A stretch of 64,000 bases of DNA from Apostichopus japonicus (lineage: Eukaryota > Echinodermata > Holothuroidea > Aspidochirotida > Stichopodidae): the NCBI RefSeq assembly GCF_037975245.1, contig NC_092576.1, forward strand, positions 19,926,111 to 19,990,110, read 5' to 3'. The notes under the pieces were generated by a model that was not told the DNA's origin, made no database searches, and worked only from the letters and a program-made list of their open reading frames with translations. The position numbers and the translations under genes were made by a program. Within the stretch, counting starts at the first letter, position 1. Each line of letters begins with the position of its first letter. Positions 1 through 15,800 of the stretch are shown here, piece by piece.

Positions 1-484
1 GAGCATGAAGCTTTTAAAATTTTATTTGGTTTTGTCAAGCAAACGTCGTATTCGGACATACCGAAGTTGACATTTACACATTAATTATCCTCAGTAACAT
101 TACTGCATTGCAATTAAAGACATGTTGTAGGGACAGTGCCACAATCGTCCAGATTTTAATTAACAATACCAATGCCTGCCCTTAATTAGACTATGTTAAT
201 ACAATATTATTTTTATGTTATTGCTTCAAATACTTTTGCCTCCCAGCTTGAACATTGTTCACCATTCAATGTTCTTGTCAGGAAATACATTTGTAAATAT
301 GCATATGCAATATAACGTGACACTTGTAAAATTATAATCTAACATTATGTAACCTATTCTAAACACGCTTCTCCAGATATCTTGTCCAAATATAATTATC
401 ATCCCACTTGTGATAATACAATATTAGTATTATCTTATTATATTATGTATGACAGGCATATAATTACAGCTGTGAGTAACTCAC

Positions 485-4069
<3,585 letters not shown>

Positions 4070-6808
4070 ACAATAAATTTGCTAAACCTGAGAGGTAAAA
4101 TTAAAATGAAGAGATTATTTATTATAGACCATCATATACCTAATTCAAACTATTTTGTGTACATGTGATTTCTATAGATGTTATCTACATTAAACAGAAC
4201 ATTGCGGATGAATTGTGTTAACTGCTTGACATTATTCATATCGTTATATCAGGATATCTCTTAAATTTCATATTTGGCTCTACGAATTCAAAAACAGAGA
4301 GTGAACATCACAGAATTATCCAAAACGATTATTTCAAAGCAAAACGCAATTGACACTTGAATAAACAACATTTAAAATGAAAAGCTTTAAGGTTTAAGGT
4401 TCACTATTGAATCAGTTTCTTATGGCGGACATGAAATGACATCACTGTGAGAACAATTATTTATTGACATGTGAGGTGTATTGATATAAATATTTACATT
4501 TCATTTATTAGTATTAGAGCTGTAATGCTAGAAGTCAAATTTGAAACTATAGTACTTACAAGAAGGTTAACTTTAGGGTTATGTATGGACCTTAACCTTG
4601 TTAAAAATTGTTTCATCTCAAAACTCAAATCTGGATGAGTGTGCATATATGAGCATACTATACATACTGTATCCAAAATTCTCATGAAAGGAATATGAGT
4701 GTTTCACATGTGAACATTCATAAACAGCGCCGAACAACTAATATCAAGCAATTCGGCCAACACTGTCCAGGCCTATCCAAAGTTTGACAATCACCTCCGG
4801 CCGGTAACTGAACCAGACACAATAGGCAGATTACTTACCTCTGCAAGAAACCAGTCACTATCATATAAAAAATCTTTCAAAAAGCTCTCAGTGCAACGGG
4901 TATGCACGCCAATGGCCTTCTGCTCTCTTTTCCCCGGCACGTCTTTGTGTAAATTTTACAACAAGTTAGTGCATTTTATTTGCAAAGTGTGTTTATGTTG
5001 TGTCCAGGCGTATCAGCAGTGTACGGTAGAGTAGAAAGGACACCACATTACTGACAACACACATTGTAAGTCGAGATACAAAATTACCGCTTTATCGAGA
5101 TATACTGACGGTACAACATGGTTAATATCTTAAAACGGCTTCCATAAAAGTGGAAGGACAAGTTCACCCCCCCCGCCCCTGTGCCCCTAGTTCCCCAGCC
5201 CCTGTTTGCTAACTGCTTTAGTGTTGTTTTAACTACTATGCTACCGGGAATTTCTTTTGAAGAAGGCCTAGCTAAGTTCATTAGCTTTGGCGTGTCAGGT
5301 ATTTTTTATCATTAGATAAGGATGCTCAGTTTGCCTTATTTCCAAATGTGACCTATCGTAGACCATGGAGCGGCTCTCATCATTGACAGAACCATATTTG
5401 ATCTAACTAGATGCACTACTGAGATAATCCAATTAGTTTCATGCAAAGAACAGCTGAAACTGTGTCCCCAATTTGAGCCGTGTTGTATTCAAGCGTGTGT
5501 TGATTCACATCCCTTTATATTTCATTTGGACGATACTCTTTCCATAAAAAAGTAATTTTCAGAATTTGTTGCTTCTATGTACAGTGTTCAATAACTGCTT
5601 AAATTACCGGTGACAGTGAATAAGACAAATGATTACTTTTGTCGTATGTTGCAGTAATTATTCATGGATTTATGTTGCTATTAGCAATGTTATATATCAT
5701 ATCAAAATAACTGTCGTAAAAGTAGGTGAGCCTGACGTTTCGATCCTAGCAGGATATTCTACATAGGCTGAATAATAATGAGCAGAAACTACAAGGGACA
5801 AAATTATTTATATATCATCCCTGGCTTCCCTAGTGTATAACAATTAACACACGAGTAAATTTCTAAATTATTTGGAGCAATAACAAGTTGAGCGATGTAA
5901 TATTGTATTAAACCACAAATTTATATAGTTTTATATCATCACATAAATACACCGTCCTTGATTATTTCATATTGATACATCACGCTATTATATATATACA
6001 ACCAGTTGAGGCATGTGAAATAACCTTGGTACACAATGTCGATCAAAGAAAGTAAAGTGTTGTATGAAGTTTATCATACCTCCTTAGCTTCTTGTTGATC
6101 ATTATATTATATATTCTTGTTTCAAATAATGTAATTACATTCGAATGTAGGTATAATGTAATATCATTGTCGAAAGGTTCGTGAATATTTAATGAAATCA
6201 CACAATATTAATACAGAAAACCGAATGAATTTAGTTAGATATTTCAGATATAAAATGAATAGATAAACTAAATGAAAAGATATTAAAATGCATTAAATGT
6301 CCTGCGATATAATAAAATGTGATATTGGAACTTAGCTGGCACACAGCAGATCTACCTAAAGACATAGTTGGCTGTTAAGGTGAGAGTGACGTTTGAAATA
6401 TTTTAACTGTATTTACTTTGTAAATAAAGATAAATTGAAAGAAGCTGCCAAGAGAAGTATTACCGTATATCCTGTATTTAGTTTATGAAGCTATATGGCC
6501 GTTAAGTTCCTTTGCAACAATAACAGCATATGAAATTGTCATGTAAAATGCCATCAATGAATGCAGCAACCATTTTTTTAGACAATCTTCAGTATTACAA
6601 AAACATATAACTAATGCAATGTACAGGCATATTTAAGATTAATATCGATAATGTTATAAAACGATGAGTAGAAAATGGTATACTGATCATAAAACCAAGT
6701 AAAACCAAGTTCTGATTGTTACTGAAGTGTTTCTCGGAGACCTAGGCTTTTAATAATTGGCTAGTAATAATAAAGACGATGTTATGAGGGTTCCTGATCA
6801 GCTAAATA
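4070..6808. other. Spacer between two same-direction receptor genes
   Basis: This stretch lies between the start of the left-edge gene and the stop codon of the phosphatase gene, so it should hold the promoter of the first and the 3' UTR of the second. I see no coding exon in it. A C-rich run lies near 5167-5190. The short motif TGACGTTTCGATCCTAGCAGG near 5732-5753 resembles a sequence common in invertebrate retroelements, too short to classify. Confidence 0.5.
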
Positions 6809-6883
6809 TTACACAATCACGTCATAGTCCTGCATTTCTGTTAGGTAGCAGTTGAGAAGTTGATGACACATCATGTAATCCTC
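6809..6883 (-). CDS. PTP gene last exon: C-terminal helix and stop
   Basis: The acceptor TTTTTTTTCAG is followed by 24 codons, from [18 protein letters not shown] to DYDVIV, and TAA at 6809-6811. The position matches the final alpha helix of PTP domains (the EQYxFxYxxLLEYL region). The Q-loop Gln that normally precedes this segment is Ile in the previous exon. Confidence 0.8.
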   Translation of the reverse strand, partial: EDYMMCHQLLNCYLTEMQDYDVIV

Positions 6884-9800
6884 CTGAAAAAAAATAAAGG
6901 ATGAAATACCAGGTGTCTTATTAAAATGAAACGTTTGAAATGCTAAACAAAATAAGAACAACTGGGAAAACTACATAATAACGACTATACAATTTCGAGG
7001 GTGTCACCATCAATGACCGATTCTGTAATACAGTGATCCCGGAAACTGTTGATTTAATGGGGGAAGAAGAAATTACGAACTTTGCATTGACGCAAATCAG
7101 TTTCTGCTTGCACTATTAAAAGTTAGGCAGGACGTTTTAAAAATAATACTTTCTCAACTGCATTTGGCTAATGGGTTTACCCAACGTTTTGTTAATTCAT
7201 ATAATTACATTTAACCAACAACCATAAACTAGTTGGGGAACATGTAACTATATATATATTCCCATGTATATGTATATGGGGTTTGTTGGGAAACCTTTGC
7301 CAATATTTGGTAAAGGCCAAAGATGAAATTACCAGAAATACCAAACTGGAAGATTTGTGTAAAAAGTATGGAAAATTTAGAGGATTGATTAAAAGTAACT
7401 GAGAAAAACCTGTCAGCACAAGAAAAATAAGGATATAATTACGTGATAGTGTAATGCCACAACAACAGTGAACATTATTTGTATGCATTTGTATTGGAGC
7501 CTTCACATGTTGGCTGTCAGGTAATTTTAATTTATTTTTCCAAGCACATTTTTAGTGGAATGTATGCATTACAATTACTGGTAGCTTTAATAATATTGTA
7601 ATACCAGCTGTTGTATTTATCAATATTACTTGTTAACTTTACCTCTTCTGATGTATAATGCTTTAGTTACATTTAATGTAAAGACAACTATACACTTATG
7701 GTCCACATAATTATCTGAAATTATGTGGACCATATGTATTCTCATAATTATGAGAAACTGATTTTTTTTTTGTATTACATTAGCTTCTATTTACATCATT
7801 GTTTGAAATAACTTTCAGCACAAAGTCCACACTAAGTCCTGAAGAACGAAGTCGGAGCCAATTAGTACCAGTAAGCGCCAAAACTTGGAATAAGTAAAGT
7901 GGATATTCTCAAGAAATTGCAAAGTCAATATACAAAGAATATGAGGATTTCTAAAAATAAAATTGAACAATTCCCTCAACATAAATCAATATAACTTTTA
8001 ATATTATATTTAACCAACTATAACATAAACAGAATTCTTGTCATACAAAAAACTGAAGTTAATGTGATGTACCACAGTGCGATGGTGTATGTCTATGCCA
8101 GAGAGAAAACAAATTTTAAAGGTGAATATATTGGAAACTAGACTAGCTGTAAAATAAAAAATACACTCAAATGTTTCTTTTCTAAGATATATTCAAATTA
8201 AGGTATGAGTAAACCATCCTTTAAGTATACCTGCATGGCAGTAGCTAGTATGGGCTTTTAACCTAACCAATGTTGTTATCTTAAAGTAACGTCCTTATCT
8301 TGGTTATTAGCATTCGCCTTCTAGCACCTCAACTGGTGCCTGGGTTTAATGTGGGCTCGGTATGTCCCGGCTTCCTTTGCCCAACTTAAATAGTGCAGAT
8401 AGCATTTGTTTAACCATATTGGTCAATACATTAAAAAAAAACTGTTTTTTTTTAAATAAGGATACCTAACTATGTAGACTGTGAACTGGTCATTTCTGTC
8501 CAAATGTATCTCTGGAAATTTCTTACTTTTCAATATGTTCAGCCCGTATGTGTCTTGTGTAAATATGAATAGAAAGACTACTGAAGGATAAAATAAGATA
8601 TAACACTACAATGCCATGCGTTTCTTGTTTGTTTTGTTTTTCGCAAAATTCCTTTTTTTTAACAGCGTGGGTCGAGGCGGGAGTTTACAAGGTGATGATA
8701 GTTTGCTATAATTTTATACAAAAGTACCAACAAAGCCACTTACTTTATTATCATAATATTGTTGTATTCATTCTACGACATACCTTAGTGATAATCGCAT
8801 TGGGGTTGCACACTTTAATATTTTTAACAGTGTCAAACACTTGTATCGTTTGTCTCTTCTTCATCCTGTTGATCTCAGACCAGACAGTCACATAAATTCC
8901 ACTTCTGGATGCGCCATTTCTACAAACAAAATCCCCCAAAAACAAATTAGATACTATCAATGAGAACAGTAGTTGATACTGGAAAAATTGAAGATGTAAC
9001 AATATTATATGACAGTTGATCTGAGACAAATTTTACTGACGTGATATTGCCTAGTAGAACAATACAGCAATATATCAGGTAAAACAACTACTTTGTGTAG
9101 CTAGGATCATCAACTTAGAGAAAGCTGAGACAGTCGTACTGCTTGCATTGGGTAAACACTGATGCAAACAGTTTTGCTGTTTTACTTTGTCATTTAATTT
9201 TACAATTATTATCTATTTTGTTATATCTGTTCTCTCCGGTAGCAATTATGGTGTGATTTCAACTTCAATATCGGATTAAGAACTTACATGCAATGAATTA
9301 TTGTTGCACCACGACTTCCAAATCCTGTAGCTGCGATGAAATTTATAAGGGGTGTAAGGCTATCACCACTCTTTGGCCAGTTGTTTAGAATAAAGCGATT
9401 AACCTTGATAGATTCCTGAAAGCAAAACGAAAAAGCATGGAACATAATCGCTCTTCACAAGGTTTCCCTTCGACTTGAAGTTAGTGTTGAATGCCTTATT
9501 ACCATGTAAAATAAAATTATTAATGATAAAGTAAGTAAATACAAACAATTAATAAGCATATTAGGGTCTTACCCGATACGATCGGTGGGCAACCTGACAC
9601 TGATGGATTGTATATAGCTGTTTTTTCTCAATGAAGCACGTGGATATTGTCATTGTTCCGATCTCGATGTCGTTTACATCTGGCCAATATTTTATAGTAT
9701 CCTGTGTTGTGACACAATTAAAAACATACTGTTGACAGATTTCAACAAACAGATGTGCCACGCAGATCAGAATCCTTCATTTATTGATATCAGTATGACC

Positions 9801-12800
9801 ACAGCAATTATGACATATTTTACTTGGGTTCGAAAGTAAAGGTAAACTTACGAAAGAATTGTTCCAATGTTAGTAACGTAATGAAACAAAACAACCAGAA
9901 GAGACTAGTTATACCAGTTCTCTGCGCTAATTCGAAGCAAGGAATATTAAAACTTATAAGAATAGAGGATGTAGCCTATTTTAATGAATTACATGATTTC
10001 CTGAGTCTGACTCAACTCTGATTCAACATAATAATAGTCTGACATTGATAGTCAAACACGAGTCGCCAAAAGTCTTCAACAGTATTCGGCAAAGGTGCCT
10101 GTGTCATAATCAAAGTTTGATTCAATCCAGGAATCTGTAGACAAAGAAATACACACAAAAATATCTTTAACAATATAATAATAGCGCTTTGATTATTCCA
10201 GTTAGCTACTCAAAGCAAACATGAAGAAAGGAAACAAAAACTTCAAGTTGGTCGACCGCCTAAGTCTGTTACTTATTGTAGTTATTTAAAATGACGCAAA
10301 ATAATAATATTTCAGAGAAATTGTTCCGCTTTTAACCGAATTAGGTGCTCTATTCAATGTTATTTAAATATATCCAAGTGGATACACGTGGTTGCGATCC
10401 CAGCAAAGCATTTTCTACATAGCGATGGCAATCATGTCTCGTATAGCTCAGGTGGGTAGTGTACAGGACATATTATCATGATTTCACTGGTTTGACTACC
10501 GAACTAGCCAAAATGTGTTTCTCGCTTTAGCTTCAACTTGAAGCACCGAATGCATAACTATTTTAATACTTACATTCACGACAGAAGCGTTAATATAATC
10601 GTTTCCTCCCTGAGAGAGACACATGGATTTCAGCAAAGGTCGATGGTTGTCCACTGTGAGGGGAAGTTGTACTATGACATTAAAATAACTACATAGAGAA
10701 GTGAAAGGCTATTCTAAACAATTTAGGTTGTGTCTGACAATCCAGTTTTCGCTATTTTAGCTATGTTAACTGTTCCGCTTTACTAAGTTTGTTGTCAACA
10801 GTTGACGCTCTGACCTTAATTCCTTAGTTCATCAGCTTTCAGACGAATACATGTTGTCATATTCTTTGGCATCAATTTAAACCTTTCATGAGACGTTTGA
10901 CAGATTAAACTGATACTGTGTGCCTAACAATGTCACCCTGTTAAGAATATGAAAATTATGCAAGGATTTATAGTTATGTGAATGAATATTTATACATGTG
11001 TTTGGTTATTATCTTGTAACATGCAGTTTTCATTAATTTGTTCTTCCCCTTTCGAGGTACTCACGTGGTACAATATCTCCATATCTGTTCTTGTGCAAGT
11101 TTTCAGGAGATGCCCCAGAGAATGAGCTAGCATTTGTGCTGGGACTTACTTCTTCCAAACTCTGAACATAAACACAAAAACAATATTTTACAGTACATAA
11201 CAATAAATGTTGCCTCATAATTAAAAGCTAGTGAAAATAAAATATTAAGTAATGTGATATTTATTATCTCTTGTATAAAATGACAAGATTATTGTGGAAA
11301 ATGACAATACCATAATGAATGTCAATTTCCGCATGGCATTTTGTGTTCCTCAGACGGTAACAACATATGTCAAAACAGTTTAAACGAATACACGTATTAG
11401 TCTTTGTATCGAGTGCATTTTGCTTCTACCTGATAATGGTATCTGTATCTGTTTTGTCATATTTCGTGTGTGTGGTTTTCCTCTTCTGCTTGCTGAGAAC
11501 ATACATATCTTCGGTTAGTCTATTAATATTTAGCTGCTGTATCTCTCAAATAATCGTTGTGTGGGTTAAGTCAATGGTTAATGTTGTGCAACTATTGCAG
11601 AAACTGGGTTCGTGACAACGGTACTGAATACCTTACTATTCTGTAATGTCTTTATGTTAAACCTTTTGCAAAACCTGTAAGACAACAGTTACTTATTCAG
11701 TATAGTATTTAACCCACGGACGACACCATGTTGTTATGATATGAACGTATTGTGATAGTTTGTTTCTAAATACTGGCAATTATCTTGTTACCGATACTGT
11801 CTCGCCAAGTCCACGCTAAGCAAACCGATCCTCATGGACAGGGCGATTGTTATTTTCGTAATTATGTTGTCTAGGTTAAATTTCTCATTGACGCCCTATA
11901 ATAATAATATCCTATAGGAAATCAACGACCATTTAAGTTACTCAAGATTCAATTTGATTGCGTGATATCATCATACCTATGTAGCTTTTCTTTACTCACA
12001 TGTTACCCTCTAAAATGACACAAGACATTTTGTAATCGATGTCCTAAAAATAAAACATATTAAGCTTGAATATGTGCCCAACCTGCCAACAATTGTAAAA
12101 CAGTATTTTCGCCTCTACTTTTTGTGAATGATTTTTGCGTTATGTATTTATTATCACCTTAAAGGTAGCCGATATCATTTCTTTAGTAGTAGAACTTCTC
12201 ATGAACAACGGAAACCTGGAAATTGCCATCGGTTTCCTAAGAGAAAATTCATCATCAGCATTGTTTTGGTAGACTTGGACATCTTCCATGTTTTCGCATT
12301 TGTTGCTTTCTTGTTTTGCTTGAGCGCCTCCACATTTACGAGTAGATGGAATTTCATATCCATCAGTGGTGTCATCAGTTCCTGTGGCTGACAGAATGCA
12401 TTCCTCGTGTTTCGTAGAAGGAACATAGCGTACCACGTTGGTATGCCCACTATCTTTGCTCACATTTTCATAGGCAAAAGGGGCTTCGTTATTAACCTCT
12501 GTAAGAATGAAACATCATTTTTAATGAATACATATTAAACAAATAATGCAGGTGGTATGAACAATCACACTCATTGTTTTAGCAGTTGGTCTAAGAAAAT
12601 ACAATGGTATTGTAATTGTTCAATGGGAAAAACAAGTTATTGTAATAAAAACGATGGCTTATAGATGAGTCATTGCGAAACAACGACATAACTCATTTCA
12701 CCGCAAGTGACACACACAATCATGGAATATTTTGTACTAAATGATGATTGAACACACGTGGACCGCAACCTTTATTTTGTATGATAGCAGTTCACTGAAA

Positions 12801-15800
12801 GGAAAGAATCACATCTATTTATACATTGATGGTTTTGTGTTGATGTTTTACTGATCTAAATTTATTAATAATGTAAACAATATGTGAAATGACGGCAGTT
12901 AAGAAAAACATTGACTATAACGGTGTTCAGGAGAGTGAAATCATTAATGCGAGAAATGTAAGACTGCGATTACAAAACCAACAATGTGTTTGTTCTATAT
13001 GAATGGTGTTAGTGTCTCCTGAAAAATAAACAGCATTTATAGTACTAGAGGCTCTTGATAATATAAAATAGTACACCTTTAAAGCAAACAGTATAGTGCA
13101 GCGTTGTTTAACATTATAAATTAGACATGTTTAATTAAAACCTACAAGAAACTTACGAACTTACTTTTTGGGTCGCGTGCTGGTCGTTCCACAGGTTTAG
13201 GTTTGGATGTAGATCTCCTCCTATATTTCCATATTCTTGAGAGGAAAAAAAGAACATAATTTTAAAATTAATGAAATTATAGCGTAACATCTAACCATGG
13301 CAACGTTTTCAGTGACTCACCCGTAAACTGCAAGAAGAGCAATTATTGCGAGAGAGAGCGTTCCAATTGTAACACCGACAATTAATCCAACGGATCCTGA
13401 AGGGAAGAACAAACGTTTACCGAAAGTTCATATCATATCGAACACCCATCGTACAGTTTCTTGTACATGAACCATTAAAATCAATAGTTTATCCGTAAGC
13501 AAATATAACATTTGCAAGTATGCACCTGTCAGTCTTGTATATTATTGATTCAATTTAAGAGGTTAATTTTGAAGCCTTGACAAACTTAATAACTAGGAGG
13601 AAGATATTAAATTAATCATCTTGATTGTACTATACACTTACACTTGCGTACACAATTTACACTAATTGAGAGCTGGTTGGTACGATTCTAGTACCTACGT
13701 CCATGGGCGGCGATCATGGGGGGGGGGGGACGGGGGGGACATGTCCCTCCCAATATTTTAGGTGGGGGATATAGTATCTAATATCCCCCCAATATGTGGT
13801 GGCATAGTTTTTTTTGTGGCTATAAGAGCATATTTTTTGTGATATCGCTAGTAATTTCAAAATAAAAAATGCTTATATGCAACTTACAGGGTTTCCAGCG
13901 ATCTGGGAGGCATTTTCGGCCAATTTTTTTTTTTACGCTTTGCGCCAACTCATGGTGGCGCCACGCTCAGATAGTTTGCCTACAAGCTTCGCCCCTCCCT
14001 TGGCAAATTCCTCGCTACGCGCCTGTCTAACCGAGTCACAATTTGTTACAAAATATCACCAAAAAAACGACACAGACTTTCACCGAGAGTAGTTTTTACT
14101 TATTTTCGAAATAAATTAGCTAGACGGACCACGGGCGCAGATCCTGGTGGGGACAGCGGGACGCGTCCCCACCAACTTTTTTCCAGTGGTGGGGACATGA
14201 TATACCGTGACCCCACCAATTTGTCTTGACCAAACGCTGCATTGCAAATTTCCCTGTATTGAACTTTGACGCAGTTTGATCCAGCATTGTGCAAATGACA
14301 TGCAGCAGTTCTCACTTTATTACATTTATCCACAGTTGTTAAAATTTGGAAGGAAATCGCATTTGCGGCAGTCTATAATAGTTTTCTGGGAGAGGACCCA
14401 CACCCATCGTATACAAAGTCTCCTTGGATTATTCCCTGATTTTTTTTTTCTGCAGACGCCCATGTGTTTCCCCCAACTTAAATTTCTAAGCCATGAAATC
14501 TCAAATTTAAGGAGATTTTGAAGCATTATTGGGTCTGGGAAATGTTATTTCCGGCGATCTGGGAGGTATATTTGCCCAAAAAATTATTGTACGCTACGCG
14601 CGAACCAATGTTCGCGCTCCGCTTAGATAATATCAGATAACAGATACGCGTCCCCACCATTATCCAAGACTGATCTGCGCCCATGAGACGGACCGCATCC
14701 GTAATGAAATTTGGTATATATACAAAATATCACGAAGCGCGCGAACAAATGTTGGGATGTAGTTGCTACGCGCCTGCACCCAAGCAAATGTCCCCCCCCC
14801 CCCAATATTTGAAACAAATCGCCGCCCCTGCCTGCTTCTCTTTATATATGTCTACTTTCTTTTAAGAGACCATGTGCATCAATATTATGATGTGGATTTT
14901 TCTGTATGTTGTCATCTTAACTATTTTTAAGAACTGTATCTCTAATGTATTCTTTGTTAATCTAATTTATACTGTCCAGCAGCAATGTTTTCAACACCCC
15001 CCCCCCTCTCTCGCAGCCCTTGGCCTGCTAATTACGTGTATAGAGTATAGTGTATGTATGTAGTGATGTACCTTTGATTGTTAGTAAACGTGCGGATGTT
15101 TATAGTGATGTTTTCTTTGATCGTTACGGTGCAAGTATATATAGTGATGTTTCCTTTGATTGTTAGTAAATGTGCGGATGTATATAGTGACGTTTCCATT
15201 GATTCTTAGTTAAGATGCAAAATTATATAGTGATGTTTCCTTTGATTGTTAATAAAGGTACGGATGTATACGTGGATGTTTCCTATGATTGTTAACGAAG
15301 GTGCAGATGTTTATAGTAATGTTTCCTTTGATTGTTAAGGTGCGGATTTATAAAGGTATGCTTCCTTAGATTGCAAGTAAAGGTGCGGATATATAGAGTG
15401 ATGTTTCCATTGATTGTTAGTCAAGGTGCAGACGTATATAGTGATGTTTGCTTTGATTGTTAGTAAATGTGCAGATGTATATAGCAATGTTCCCTTCGAT
15501 TGCTAGTGAAGGTAAGGATGTATAAAGTGATGTTTCCATTGATTGTTAGTAAAAGTGCGGATGTATATAGTGATGTTTCCTTTGATTGTTAGTTGAGGTG
15601 CGGATGTATGTAGTGATGTTCCATTGATTGTTAAGGTGCGGATGTATATAGTGATGTTTCCATGGTGACCAGCATTTGCCGGATATGACTGTTTCACATC
15701 GTAACATTACATTGATACCAATATCATACGACTGATCTACAAAGACGTTCCATAGTAATAATGATAATATGGGTTAACAATGAAAGACAGGAGTTTCAAC

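Noticed and set aside
6809-13400. Tyrosine kinase domain expected after a Tie ectodomain
   Set aside because: No glycine loop, HRD or DFG motif was found; all exons here fit a PTP domain.
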